From Oxalobacteraceae bacterium (GTDB lineage: Bacteria > Pseudomonadota > Gammaproteobacteria > Burkholderiales > Burkholderiaceae_D), in the NCBI GenBank assembly GCA_947374865.1, contig CANCDR010000001.1, positions 310,001 to 374,000 of the forward strand: a stretch of DNA of 64,000 nt, given 5' to 3'. Both the position numbers and the translations under genes were made by a program. A model generated the notes under the pieces. That model was not told where the DNA came from. It saw only the letters and a program-made list of their open reading frames with translations, and made no database searches. This document shows, piece after piece, positions 38,559 to 47,019 of this stretch. Each line of letters opens with the position of its first letter. Positions within the stretch are counted from its first letter, which is position 1.

Positions 38559-39548
38559 CTAGGCTGGATTGGCAGATGCCGTCACCGAAGTGGTGGCAGT
38601 CGTGGCTGCCGATTCACGTTTGCCTGAAAGCCCCTTTGGCAAAGGAAAGGTCACATGTTCTTCGATACCATCGAGCGTGCGGACACTTTTTGCCCCCAGT
38701 TCCTTGAGCCTATCCAGCACAGCCTGCACCAGCACTTCGGGCGCCGAAGCGCCGGCTGTCACACCAAAACGATTTTTACCGACCAGCCAGGCTGGATCAA
38801 TTTGTTCGGCATTATCGACCATATAGGCGGCCACGCCACGCTTATCGGCCACTTCGCGCAGACGATTCGAATTTGAACTATTTGGGCTGCCAACGACGAG
38901 CACGATATCGACTTGCGGGGCCATGAATTTGACGGCCTCCTGGCGATTGGTCGTGGCGTAGCAAATATCGCCTTTTTTAGGCTCGGCGATGGTCGGAAAT
39001 TTTTTCTTCAGCGCGGCAATCACATCGGCCGTATCATCCACAGACAGGGTGGTTTGCGTAACGTAGGCCAGCAGCTCCGGATCGCGCACTGTCAGTTGAG
39101 CGACATCGTCACAGGTTTCAACCAGATACATGCCGCCTTCTGTCTGCCCCATAGTGCCTTCGACCTCGGGATGGCCATCGTGGCCGATCATGACGATCTC
39201 ACGACCTTCGCGGCGCATCTTGCTTACTTCCATATGCACCTTGGTCACCAGGGGACAGGTCGCGTCAAAGATTTGCAAACCACGTTCACGCGCTTCCTGC
39301 TCAACCGCCTTGGACACGCCATGCGCTGAAAAGACGACGGTATGGCCTGCCGGGACATCGGCCAGTTCTTCGATAAAAATCGCGCCTTTATTACGCAGGT
39401 CATTGACGACGTAAGCGTTATGGACGATTTCATGACGCACATAAATCGGCGCACCGAACTGCGCCAAGGCCAGTTCGACAATATCGATCGCCCGATCGAC
39501 GCCGGCACAAAATCCGCGCGGCTGGGCTAAAACAATTTCTTTGTCCAT
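38559..39548 (-). CDS. ispH: 4-hydroxy-3-methylbut-2-enyl diphosphate reductase
   Basis: A 329-residue 4Fe-4S enzyme of the last step of the MEP isoprenoid pathway. The three cluster cysteines are in [11 protein letters not shown] (C14), [11 protein letters not shown] and [10 protein letters not shown]; substrate residues are in [20 protein letters not shown], the E of the [13 protein letters not shown] region and [12 protein letters not shown] start at ATG 39548 (MDKEIVLAQ). The frame is open to 39920, but that part overlaps fkpB and is not IspH-like. A short Ala/Ser/Thr tail (about 20 residues) ends the protein. Confidence 0.97.
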   Translation of the reverse strand: MDKEIVLAQPRGFCAGVDRAIDIVELALAQFGAPIYVRHEIVHNAYVVNDLRNKGAIFIEELADVPAGHTVVFSAHGVSKAVEQEARERGLQIFDATCPLVTKVHMEVSKMRREGREIVMIGHDGHPEVEGTMGQTEGGMYLVETCDDVAQLTVRDPELLAYVTQTTLSVDDTADVIAALKKKFPTIAEPKKGDICYATTNRQEAVKFMAPQVDIVLVVGSPNSSNSNRLREVADKRGVAAYMVDNAEQIDPAWLVGKNRFGVTAGASAPEVLVQAVLDRLKELGAKSVRTLDGIEEHVTFPLPKGLSGKRESAATTATTSVTASANPA

Positions 39549-39561
39549 GATCTTTTTTAAC

Positions 39562-40017
39562 TTACAGAATACCGATGATGCGGACTTCAAAGCGGATCTT
39601 TTTGCCGGCCAAGGGATGATTAAAATCAAACAGCGCATCCTCTGCATACATCTCGCGCAGCACACCGGCAAAGCGACCGCCGGAAGGCGCAGCAAATTCC
39701 ACCAGATCGCCGATGGTGTAATTTTCATCCATCGATGAATTTTCTTCCAACATGGCGCGCGATACTTTTTGCACCAAATCTGGGTTACGCATACCGAAGG
39801 CCTTTTCAGGTTCGAGTTCGAAGGTCTGGTGACTGCCCTCGGGAAGACCCAGCAGAACCGCCTCGAGAAATGGCGCCAGCTGCCCGGTACCAAGCTGCAG
39901 GGTCGCCGGATTTTCATCAAATGTGCTCACTATATCGGCGCCGTCAAAGGCAGCGATGCGATAGTGCAGCGTGAGATACGACAAGCCGGTCACGACCGGG
40001 ACTGGTGAAATTGACAT
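39562..40017 (-). CDS. fkpB: FKBP-type peptidyl-prolyl isomerase, SlpA/FkpB
   Basis: A 151-residue SlyD-like cis-trans prolyl isomerase with an inserted flap. Motifs: [40 protein letters not shown] (in parts), [11 protein letters not shown] and [17 protein letters not shown], where the NHPLAG stretch is family-specific. No His-rich tail, so SlpA rather than SlyD. Thirteen bases before ispH, the same pair as in E. coli. Confidence 0.95.
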   Translation of the reverse strand: MSISPVPVVTGLSYLTLHYRIAAFDGADIVSTFDENPATLQLGTGQLAPFLEAVLLGLPEGSHQTFELEPEKAFGMRNPDLVQKVSRAMLEENSSMDENYTIGDLVEFAAPSGGRFAGVLREMYAEDALFDFNHPLAGKKIRFEVRIIGIL

Positions 40018-40082
40018 TAAAAATCCTGAAAGGCAAACTGACCGCTATTTTAAGCTACCTTCACACTTAAGGCGTTGCGTGC

Positions 40083-40757
40083 ATGGCAATTACCGACTGG
40101 CCGGCTGAACAGCGCCCCCGTGAACGCCTGATCCGGCATGGCGCCGGCAAACTCAGCGATGCCGAATTACTCGCCCTCGTCCTGCGGGTCGGCGTGACCG
40201 GTAAGAGCGCTGTCGACCTTGGACATGAAATGCTGACGCATTTCGGCTCGCTCAAGGCACTGTTTCATGCGCCGCTGGCGCAGTTCGCCTGCCTGCACGG
40301 TCTTGGGCCGGCCAAGTATGCCCTGTTTCAGGCCGTGTTTGAACTGGCGCGCCGCGCCCTGGCCGAGCAGCTTAAATTAGGCATTCATTTAGCATCACCG
40401 CAAAACGTCAAGGCGTATCTGCAGCTGATGATTGCCCAATCACCGCATGAAATCTTTAGCGTGCTCTACCTCGATGTACAGCACCGCCTGCTGGACTCTG
40501 AGGCGCTGTTTCGTGGCAGTCTGACGCAGACTTCGGTCTACCCGCGGGAAGTCGTCAAGGCGGCGCTGGCACGCAATGCAGCGGCGGTGATATTCGCCCA
40601 TAATCATCCTTCGGGCTGTGCCACACCGAGCACAGCCGATCGCGAACTCACAGTCATCTTGCAACGCACGTTAGCGCTCGTCGACGTGAAGGTGCTGGAT
40701 CATTTTGTGGTCACGCAGAACGAGGTGTATTCCTTTGCCGAGCACGGCTTGCTATGA
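40083..40757 (+). CDS. radC: RadC/JAMM-family DNA repair-associated protein
   Basis: A 224-residue protein: an N-terminal helix-hairpin-helix region (RPRERLIRHGAGKLSDAELLALVLRVG in segments, and GLGPAKYALFQA) and a C-terminal MPN/JAMM metal domain with HNHPSGCATPSTAD. Length is normal. The biochemical role of RadC is unsettled despite its name. It is immediately upstream of rpmB–rpmG, as in E. coli, but a promoter between them gives rpmBG its own transcript. Confidence 0.95.
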   Translation: MAITDWPAEQRPRERLIRHGAGKLSDAELLALVLRVGVTGKSAVDLGHEMLTHFGSLKALFHAPLAQFACLHGLGPAKYALFQAVFELARRALAEQLKLGIHLASPQNVKAYLQLMIAQSPHEIFSVLYLDVQHRLLDSEALFRGSLTQTSVYPREVVKAALARNAAAVIFAHNHPSGCATPSTADRELTVILQRTLALVDVKVLDHFVVTQNEVYSFAEHGLL

Positions 40758-40837
40758 GATGCAGGGGAAATTGGGCTTACTGGCGACATTGTTAATTCTT
40801 AAAAATATCGCGCGACACAATTGTTTTACTTAAGTCG

Positions 40838-40866
40838 TTGAAATAGATGAGAATTTTAGCTATACT
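40838..40866 (+). promoter_or_regulatory. sigma70-type promoter of rpmB–rpmG
   Basis: TTGAAA (40838–40843), exactly 17 bp, TATACT (40861–40866); start predicted near 40873, giving a 33-nt leader with AGGAG before the rpmB ATG. Confidence 0.8.
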
Positions 40867-40905
40867 CTCTTTTTTCCAATTTCTGGAATCTTTTAGGAGC
40901 AAGCT

Positions 40906-41142
40906 ATGGCACGTGTATGCCAAGTCACTGGGAAGGGGCCGATGGTTGGCAACAATGTTTCCCATGCAAACAATAAAACGAAGCGTCGCTTTTTGCCGAA
41001 CCTGCAAAATCGTCGTATTTTCGTCGAATCCGAAAACCGCTGGGTGTCATTGCGTCTTTCGAATGCCGGCCTGCGCGTGATCGATAAAATCGGTATCGAC
41101 GCAGTGTTGACCGATATGCGCGCCCGTGGCGTTAAAGTCTAA
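40906..41142 (+). CDS. rpmB: 50S ribosomal protein bL28
   Basis: A 78-residue basic protein of the large subunit. The diagnostic N-terminus is [21 protein letters not shown], then [12 protein letters not shown] and the C-terminal [30 protein letters not shown] precedes the ATG. First gene of the rpmB–rpmG pair. Confidence 0.98.
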   Translation: MARVCQVTGKGPMVGNNVSHANNKTKRRFLPNLQNRRIFVESENRWVSLRLSNAGLRVIDKIGIDAVLTDMRARGVKV

Positions 41143-41167
41143 CTAGCAGAATTAAAGAGGAATCATC

Positions 41168-41335
41168 ATGGCTAAATCAGGCCGCGACAAAATCAAGCTG
41201 GAATCGACTGCCGGCACAGGTCACTTCTACACGACCACCAAGAACAAGCGTACGACTCCTGAAAAATTATCGATCATGAAGTTCGATCCAAAGGTTCGTA
41301 AGCACGTCGAATACAAAGAAACCAAGATCAAGTAA
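41168..41335 (+). CDS. rpmG: 50S ribosomal protein bL33
   Basis: A 55-residue protein: [50 protein letters not shown] in order. It lacks the paired zinc cysteines, so it is the C-minus form. AGAGGAATCATC precedes the ATG, 25 bp after rpmB. The stop codon is inside a 25-bp direct duplication that repeats the last codons. Confidence 0.97.
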   Translation: MAKSGRDKIKLESTAGTGHFYTTTKNKRTTPEKLSIMKFDPKVRKHVEYKETKIK

Positions 41336-41371
41336 TTGATCCTGCGCCAAGATCAAGTAATTGATCCTGCG
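41322..41371 (+). repeat. perfect 25-bp tandem duplication over the rpmG stop
   Basis: Units 41322–41346 and 41347–41371 are identical. The unit carries the last rpmG codons, its TAA and ten following bases, so the second copy is a non-coding echo of the gene end placed before the terminator. Confidence 0.95.
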
Positions 41372-41376
41372 TTTCC

Positions 41377-41417
41377 AAAAAAGCCCTGCAAAAATTCATT
41401 TTTTGCAGGGCTTTTTT
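41377..41417 (+). terminator. terminator of rpmB–rpmG
   Basis: A long stem (AAAAAAGCCCTGCAAAAA with its complement) around a TTCA-type loop, ending in a T run. Confidence 0.93.
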
Positions 41418-41466
41418 ACGTCGGTATGTCAGCACACTCATCGACGCTACAGCAACTGTTAGACAT

Positions 41467-41493
41467 AAAAAAACCCGGCGAACCGGGTTTTTT
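41467..41493. terminator. second terminator, for the convergent desaturase
   Basis: AAAAAACCCGG, CGAA loop, CCGGGTTTTTT; symmetrical and so active on both strands, placed 70 bp past the desaturase stop. Confidence 0.9.
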
Positions 41494-41560
41494 GTCTCTA
41501 GTCGATCCAGAGCTCAGGACCAACGCAAGGGTCTAAGCCCAAGGATTCAACTATCAATAC

Positions 41561-42766
41561 TTAAGCGTAACTACGCAGCCGGAAAGAAAACTCTTGCAGC
41601 GACTTGATGCCCGACGCTTCGGCACGCGCACACCAGTCTTGTAATTGCTGCAGCAGCTGCTCGCGCGTGGCATGCGAACGCTCCCAGATCACGGCCAGCT
41701 CAGCACGCATCTCATGCATGGTTTGCAGCGCATTACTGTGGGCGAACAGTTCTTTGAGCTGCTGTAACTGCGGGGCTTCCAGCTTACCCGGCTCACTGTG
41801 CAAAAGTTTTTTGGACGACTTCAGAAAGCTCGATTCAAACTGCGTGTTACGCAATGTTGTGAGCTCTTCGCGCCAGGTCTTCTTGAGCGATAAGGCAAAC
41901 TTGGACATCACGTCGTAGCGATTGGCGATGACCGACTGCAAAGTCTCGAAATCAGCCACCAGCTTTTGGCGATCAAACTTAGGCTGTGGCGCGATTTTCT
42001 TCACCTTGGCCAGACCGACGATTTCCATCATGCGGATATACATCCAGCCAATATCAAACTCGTACCATTTGGAGGACAGCTTGGCCGAGGTACCGAAGGT
42101 GTGGTGATTGTTATGCAGCTCTTCGCCACCAATCAAAATGCCCCATGGGAAAACATTCGTGGCCGCATCGGTGGTTTCGTAGTTACGGTAGCCCCAATAG
42201 TGACCAATGCCGTTGATGATGCCGGTGGCCATGATAGGGATCCACATCATCTGGATCGCCCAGACGGTTACGCCGATCACGCCAAACAGGGTCAGGTTGA
42301 TGATCATCATCAGTACCACGCCGCTGGCGCTGTATTTGGTGTAAAGATTGTGTTCGATCCAGTCGTCCGGTGTGCCAGTGCCGTACTTTTCGATGGTTTC
42401 CAGATTCTTTGCTTCGGCACGATAGAGTTCCGAACCTTCGAGTAAGACTTTCTTGATGCCGCGCGTTACCGGGCTGTGCGGATCTTCTTCGGTCTCGCAC
42501 TTAGCATGATGTTTGCGGTGAATCGCGGCGAATTCTTTGGTGACCATGCCGGTCGTGAGCCACAACCAGAAACGGAAAAAATGACTCGGTATGGCGTGCA
42601 GGTCGAGCGCGCGATGCGCCTGGCAACGGTGCAGGAAAATGGTGACAGCGGCGATCGTAATATGTGTCACGATCAATGTATAAATCACAACTTGCCATGC
42701 TGTAGCACCGGTAATGCCATTCGCCAAAAAGTTGAGCACAGTATCCAAAGCGGTATCTAAAATCAT
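41561..42766 (-). CDS. membrane fatty-acid (acyl-CoA delta-9 type) desaturase
   Basis: A 401-residue di-iron membrane enzyme that introduces a double bond in saturated acyl chains. Three histidine boxes are visible: HRCQAH (with RALDLH after it), HRKHH and ELHNNHH, separated by hydrophobic pairs of helices. The C-terminal 130 residues form a soluble helical tail (SLKKTWREEL, EAPQLQQLKELF) longer than in minimal desaturases. Unsaturation tunes membrane fluidity, for example in the cold. Monocistronic between terminator and a 153-bp gap. Confidence 0.92.
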   Translation of the reverse strand: MILDTALDTVLNFLANGITGATAWQVVIYTLIVTHITIAAVTIFLHRCQAHRALDLHAIPSHFFRFWLWLTTGMVTKEFAAIHRKHHAKCETEEDPHSPVTRGIKKVLLEGSELYRAEAKNLETIEKYGTGTPDDWIEHNLYTKYSASGVVLMMIINLTLFGVIGVTVWAIQMMWIPIMATGIINGIGHYWGYRNYETTDAATNVFPWGILIGGEELHNNHHTFGTSAKLSSKWYEFDIGWMYIRMMEIVGLAKVKKIAPQPKFDRQKLVADFETLQSVIANRYDVMSKFALSLKKTWREELTTLRNTQFESSFLKSSKKLLHSEPGKLEAPQLQQLKELFAHSNALQTMHEMRAELAVIWERSHATREQLLQQLQDWCARAEASGIKSLQEFSFRLRSYA

Positions 42767-42919
42767 TACTACTCCTAAAAATACGACAATTCTGCGTTAA
42801 GTTCGCCGATCCTCGTTCTTTGTGATCGACCACTTTTGTAGCGCGTGTGAAATTTTTTCAAATTGTACGCTTTTTATGCGTAAAGGCATATTGCCAAACT
42901 AATTGTTTTGGGCGATTTT

Positions 42920-44194
42920 TTAGACCTTGAGGTCGCGCCCAGGCATGGCGATGTGGACGCCCTGTACTTGCAAGCGCAGCCAAACGGCCCGGTTTACGTC
43001 AGAAATCACATTGGCGCGGCCATTTTCAGGATCGGCAATCCAGAAACTCATTTCGATTTCCAGGCCATAGGGGCCAAAACGCAGCAGCATGGCGCTCGGC
43101 AAGGGCTCGGCGAGCACCCTGTCAACGCTGCCGATGGTTTGCTCCAGCAAGGGCAATAGGGCTTCAATATCGGTATCGTAGGTGACCACGAGTTCCGACA
43201 CCAGGCGCAGGACCCGGTTAGTCAGGGAATAATTCTGCAATACCGACGAGATCAACATTTCGTTGGGCACGACCGACTCAATGCCATCGAGGCCCTGGAG
43301 TATCGTGTAGCGCGTGTTGATCTGCGTGACCTTGCCATAATATTTATCGACCCCGACCATGTCGCCAATGCTCAGGCTGCGTTCGATCAGGATGACGAAA
43401 CCTGAGACATAACTGCCGACCAGCTTTTGCAAGCCAAGGCCAATACCCACGCCCAGGGCGCCACCAAATACTGATAGCACTGTCAGGTCAATACCAACGA
43501 GGGACAGACTGAGCAGGACCGCAATCAAAATCAATATCGCGCGACCGGTACGCGCCAGCACCACCCGCAAGGATGAATGCACGGAATCGAGCCGCATGAG
43601 TCGCTCTTCGAGCAGTGCCCCTCCCCACAAAGCCAGCAGCAAGGTCAGTGAGACCGAAATAAGCGCCTGCAGGATCGTCATCAAGGTAATTTTGTGATGG
43701 CCGACCGGCAGGACGATGTCTTCCAGCGATTGTACGAATTCGGGCCAAAGCCCGGTGACGTAGAGCGCGACGGCACACCAGACTAAGGTAGCGAATACTT
43801 TTTCCGCCAGCAGTAACACACTACTGGCTTTGCCTGAGCGGGCGAACAGCCGGTCGAGAATCGCGAACACCAACCGGATCAGTGCATACGAAGCACAAAG
43901 GGGCAGCGCAATGCGCAGCAGCTGAACTGGCTGCCAGTGGGCGAGCAGCACCTTGGCAATGAGCAGCAGAAAGAAGGCTAACAGCGGCGACAGGACGGAA
44001 GTCAAATGACCGCCACCCCAACGCAGAAAACGCGGCTCGATGTCCTGCCGACCCAAGCCTATGCGCAGCAGGCGCGCCAGCACCGCGCCACCGAGCAGAC
44101 AAATGACCAAGGCGGCGATTTGCCATAGCAAACCAGGATCACGCAGATCGGAAAAAAAATTCTGCAAAAGATTAGTCAGAAGATCTGCGTTCAT
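42920..44194 (-). CDS. MscS-family mechanosensitive channel
   Basis: A 424-residue protein with several N-terminal helices and the MscS core: pore helix with GGALGVGIGLGLQKLVGSYVSG (in parts), then the beta domain IERSLSIGDMV and NTRYTILQGLDGIESVVPNE. It would open on membrane tension to release solutes during osmotic downshock. It is longer than E. coli MscS (286), with extra N-terminal helices. The ATG at 44194 is used; an in-frame TTG at 44200 is also open. It begins eight bases after the rsmB-like stop, so it is probably co-transcribed. Confidence 0.93.
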   Translation of the reverse strand: MNADLLTNLLQNFFSDLRDPGLLWQIAALVICLLGGAVLARLLRIGLGRQDIEPRFLRWGGGHLTSVLSPLLAFFLLLIAKVLLAHWQPVQLLRIALPLCASYALIRLVFAILDRLFARSGKASSVLLLAEKVFATLVWCAVALYVTGLWPEFVQSLEDIVLPVGHHKITLMTILQALISVSLTLLLALWGGALLEERLMRLDSVHSSLRVVLARTGRAILILIAVLLSLSLVGIDLTVLSVFGGALGVGIGLGLQKLVGSYVSGFVILIERSLSIGDMVGVDKYYGKVTQINTRYTILQGLDGIESVVPNEMLISSVLQNYSLTNRVLRLVSELVVTYDTDIEALLPLLEQTIGSVDRVLAEPLPSAMLLRFGPYGLEIEMSFWIADPENGRANVISDVNRAVWLRLQVQGVHIAMPGRDLKV

Positions 44195-44201
44195 GGTCAA
44201 C

Positions 44202-45479
44202 TCACTCGGCGGTCACGTCACTGACTTTTTTGCGTTCGAAGGCCGCGGCAAAAAAACCGTCGGTGTGATGAATGTGCGGCAGCAGTTTGAGGTAATCACT
44301 CATTTCCAGATCGACCTTTTGCTCGGCCAGGATGTCACGCATGGGCAGCAGACTAAAATCGGCGTGGGCAGCGAGGAATTGTTCAGCGATGGCGTCATTT
44401 TCTTCATCAAGCACACTGCAAGTGGCATAGACCAGACGTCCGCCCGGTTTGACCAGCCGTGCTGCGCCATTCAGAATGGCGATTTGCTTTACCTTGAGTT
44501 CGGCCAATCCTTCCGGCGACTGACGCCATTTCACGTCCGGGTTACGGCGTAGTGTTCCCAGCCCGCTGCAAGGGGAGTCAACCAGTACCCGGTCGATCTT
44601 GCCGGCCAGGCGTTTGACCTTGGCGTCGTTCTCGTGTGAGATGAGTACAGGATGGACATTCGACAGTCCACTGCGAGCTAATCTCGGCTTGAGTTTCGCC
44701 AACCGCTTGTCCGATACATCGAAGGCATACAAACGACCGGTGTTGCGCATCATCGCGCCCAGTGCGAGCGTCTTGCCACCGGCGCCGGCACAAAAATCTA
44801 CCACCATCTCGCCGCGCTTGGCGCCCAGCACCTGCGCGAGTAACTGACTGCCCTCGTCTTGCACTTCAATCGAGCCGTCCTGAAACAAGGGCAAATTCTG
44901 GATTGATGGTTTTTTCTTGATGCGCAGGCCGAGTGGAGAATAAGGCGTCGGCTCGGCAATGATCGGTGCCAAGGCCAGTCCGGCGATCACTTCTTCGCGA
45001 GTCGCTTTCATGGCATTTACCCGTAAATCCAGCGGCGCCTGACAATTCATAGCCTCGGCCAGCTGCACAGCTTCGGCTTCACCAAAGCGCGCGACTAAGC
45101 GGTCGATGAGCCACATCGGCATATTGGCGCGTAAATTTAATGGCAGGTTCGTGCGATCAATTTGCATGACGCGCTCAAGCCAACCCAACTCTTCTTCACT
45201 TAAGCCACCCAGCGAATCAACGCCGGCTGCATCGGCCAGACCCAGCAGGGCCAGACGACGCATCGGTGAGCCGAAGCCGGATTCAGAAAAATTCATGTAG
45301 GTGGATTTATTGCGCAATAAACCATACACACCCTCGGCAATCGCGCCGCGTTCGCGCGCGCCGATGCGTGGATGATCGCGAAAATAGCGTGACAGGGTAA
45401 CGTCCGCAGGACCGGTAAAGCGCAGAATTTCACGCAATACTTCTTCCGTATAGCCGGTTAGTGCGGGGGGCAATCTCAT
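44202..45479 (-). CDS. RsmB/RsmF-family rRNA (cytosine-5) methyltransferase
   Basis: A 425-residue SAM-dependent enzyme. The N-terminal helical part resembles a degenerate NusB-like domain. The catalytic domain has VVDFCAGAGGKTLALGAM for SAM, the proline-cysteine motif VDSPCSGLGTLRRNPD and the nucleophilic cysteine in VYATCSVLDEEN. It should make m5C in 16S rRNA or another RNA. Whether it is the true RsmB (m5C967) is uncertain because many Burkholderiales carry a second, more canonical RsmB. Upstream of it is purN, 11 bp away. Confidence 0.88.
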   Translation of the reverse strand: MRLPPALTGYTEEVLREILRFTGPADVTLSRYFRDHPRIGARERGAIAEGVYGLLRNKSTYMNFSESGFGSPMRRLALLGLADAAGVDSLGGLSEEELGWLERVMQIDRTNLPLNLRANMPMWLIDRLVARFGEAEAVQLAEAMNCQAPLDLRVNAMKATREEVIAGLALAPIIAEPTPYSPLGLRIKKKPSIQNLPLFQDGSIEVQDEGSQLLAQVLGAKRGEMVVDFCAGAGGKTLALGAMMRNTGRLYAFDVSDKRLAKLKPRLARSGLSNVHPVLISHENDAKVKRLAGKIDRVLVDSPCSGLGTLRRNPDVKWRQSPEGLAELKVKQIAILNGAARLVKPGGRLVYATCSVLDEENDAIAEQFLAAHADFSLLPMRDILAEQKVDLEMSDYLKLLPHIHHTDGFFAAAFERKKVSDVTAE

Positions 45480-45490
45480 GAAAATCTTTC

Positions 45491-46138
45491 TTAATTCGAC
45501 GTTGTCATCGATGATGAATGGGCTGCCGGCGCAATCTGCACCAGATTATTGACCAGCTTTAGGTGACCTTCGATGAACCAACGCACTGCGCGCGGATACA
45601 TTTGATGTTCCTGCACCAAAATGCGTTCAGCCAGCGTGTCCGGCGTATCGTCGGCATGGACTGCCACTGCTGCCTGCGCGACGATCGGTCCGTGATCCAG
45701 TTCGGCTGTCACAAAGTGCACTGTCGCACCATGCAGCTTGACACCGGCTGCAAGGGCTTGCTCATGGGTTGCCAAGCCAGGAAAACTCGGTAACAAAGAG
45801 GGATGAATATTAAGCAGGCGACCCGCATAATGCGCCACAAACCCAGGCGTTAAGATGCGCATGAAGCCGGCTAAGACTAGCAAATCGGGCTGAAAGACAT
45901 CGACCGCCTCTTGGAGCGCGGCATCGAACAAGGCGCGGCTAGGGTAATCTGCACTGGCAACCGTGAGCACGGGAATGCCATGCTGGGCAGCATACGCAAG
46001 CCCTTTGGCATCGGCCCGGTTACTGATGACGGCGGCAATCCTGGCCGGCCATCGCTCTTGCTTTGCTGCTTCCACGATCGCCTGCATATTACTGCCGCGA
46101 CCGGATATTAAAATCACGATATTTCTCATCTGGCGCAT
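45491..46138 (-). CDS. purN: phosphoribosylglycinamide formyltransferase
   Basis: A 215-residue enzyme that adds a formyl group from 10-formyl-THF to GAR, step three of purine synthesis. Motifs: ILISGRGSNMQAI, the catalytic NIHPSLLPSFPG (Asn and His), ATVHFVTAELDHGPIV with the catalytic Asp. The ATG at 46138 and one at 46129 are both possible. First of purN–rsmB-like–mscS on minus. Confidence 0.96.
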   Translation of the reverse strand: MRQMRNIVILISGRGSNMQAIVEAAKQERWPARIAAVISNRADAKGLAYAAQHGIPVLTVASADYPSRALFDAALQEAVDVFQPDLLVLAGFMRILTPGFVAHYAGRLLNIHPSLLPSFPGLATHEQALAAGVKLHGATVHFVTAELDHGPIVAQAAVAVHADDTPDTLAERILVQEHQMYPRAVRWFIEGHLKLVNNLVQIAPAAHSSSMTTSN

Positions 46139-46188
46139 TGTACCGCAGGTACAGTCTGCTTCACCGCCCTACTGGTATCGGGAGCAAT

Positions 46189-46668
46189 TTACTGGAATGA
46201 ATAGAAAACCCGGAAAGCGACTTTCCTGTCGGCCCAGAAATCGGCCGCATCGCGAAACACGTCGAGCAGAGTTTCGCGCGCTTCTTTGTCAAATTTGGCG
46301 GTATTGGGCAGCTGTTCAAGTACCACTAGGAAGCCCGACTGCGGACCGGCTTTGAGCACCAGCTGGGTCAGACTATGTTTGAGGATGTCAAAGTTTTTGC
46401 CGCATTGGCGTGGTAATCCGAAGGACTGGGCAATACACACCAGCACCTGCTGTCGGGTCAGGGCATTGGCACAGTGGGCGTACAAAAAGTGTTGCTGCAG
46501 GCGTGAAGCTTCATCGCGCAGGTCGGCCACACGGAAGGCGCGAATCGACTGGACCAGATTCTGCGGCACGGTTTTAAACAGACTCACGTCAGCCTCCCCT
46601 GCCGGCAAACCGGACAGATCCGGCCCCGCTGCGGATGATTTCATTGTGTAAAGTGACTCAATTCGCAT
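46189..46668 (-). CDS. barstar-family ribonuclease-inhibitor-like protein
   Basis: A 159-residue protein whose C-terminal 90 residues fit barstar: GLPRQCGKNFDILKHSL, GFLVVLEQLP and RETLLDVFRDAADFW. Aligned on barstar, D35 (NFD) and E76 (RETLL) are kept, but D39, which enters the barnase active site, is His here (ILKH). An N-terminal extension of about 70 residues is present. The ATG at 46668 is chosen because it is four bases after the stop of the upstream barnase-like remnant. The partner RNase beside it lacks its catalytic core, so the present role is unclear: it could be a relic, or it may bind another RNase. Confidence 0.8.
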   Translation of the reverse strand: MRIESLYTMKSSAAGPDLSGLPAGEADVSLFKTVPQNLVQSIRAFRVADLRDEASRLQQHFLYAHCANALTRQQVLVCIAQSFGLPRQCGKNFDILKHSLTQLVLKAGPQSGFLVVLEQLPNTAKFDKEARETLLDVFRDAADFWADRKVAFRVFYSFQ

Positions 46669-46672
46669 TGGC

Positions 46673-46909
46673 TTAATCTTGTATTCGCCTGAAAGTTGCA
46701 TAATGATCATCGGTATAAAAATAGTGCACTGTCTGCGGCGGCGTACCGCCCGCAATCAAGCGCCGCGCGGCTGGCGTGGCAGAAATCGATCCGACAGGTG
46801 CAGCTTGTGTAACTGATAAGGTCAGAGCGAGAAAAATTCCACCAAACACGACGATCGATTGGTGCAAACGCTGCACGGGGACCAACACGGCATTTTGAAA
46901 ACGTGACAT
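46673..46909 (-). pseudogene. barnase-like secreted ribonuclease reduced to signal peptide and C-terminus
   Basis: A 78-codon open frame. Residues about 1–36 form a signal peptide (VVFGGIFLALTLSVTQA). The remainder, ARRLIAGGTP through YFYTDDHYATFRRIQD, matches the last third of barnase/RNase Sa-type enzymes: DHYxTF carries catalytic His (H102 in barnase) and the first ARR aligns with R87. The stretch that should carry the catalytic Glu (E73) and R83, and all the N-terminal fold, is missing with no frameshift, as if an in-frame deletion of about 60 codons joined the two ends. It is four bases upstream of a barstar-like gene. It is most likely inactive. Confidence 0.7.
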
Positions 46910-47019
46910 ACCGTAGCGTAACGGTTTGTGCGTTGCGAATCAACCCATTGCTAAAAAAGTAACACGGATGCGCCGGAAAAAAATCCACTGCCCACGCTGT
47001 CAATCTGCAGGATTCTGAT

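Noticed and set aside
39549-39920. 124-codon N-terminal extension of ispH
   Set aside because: It is another frame of fkpB; IspH homology starts at MDKEIVLAQ.
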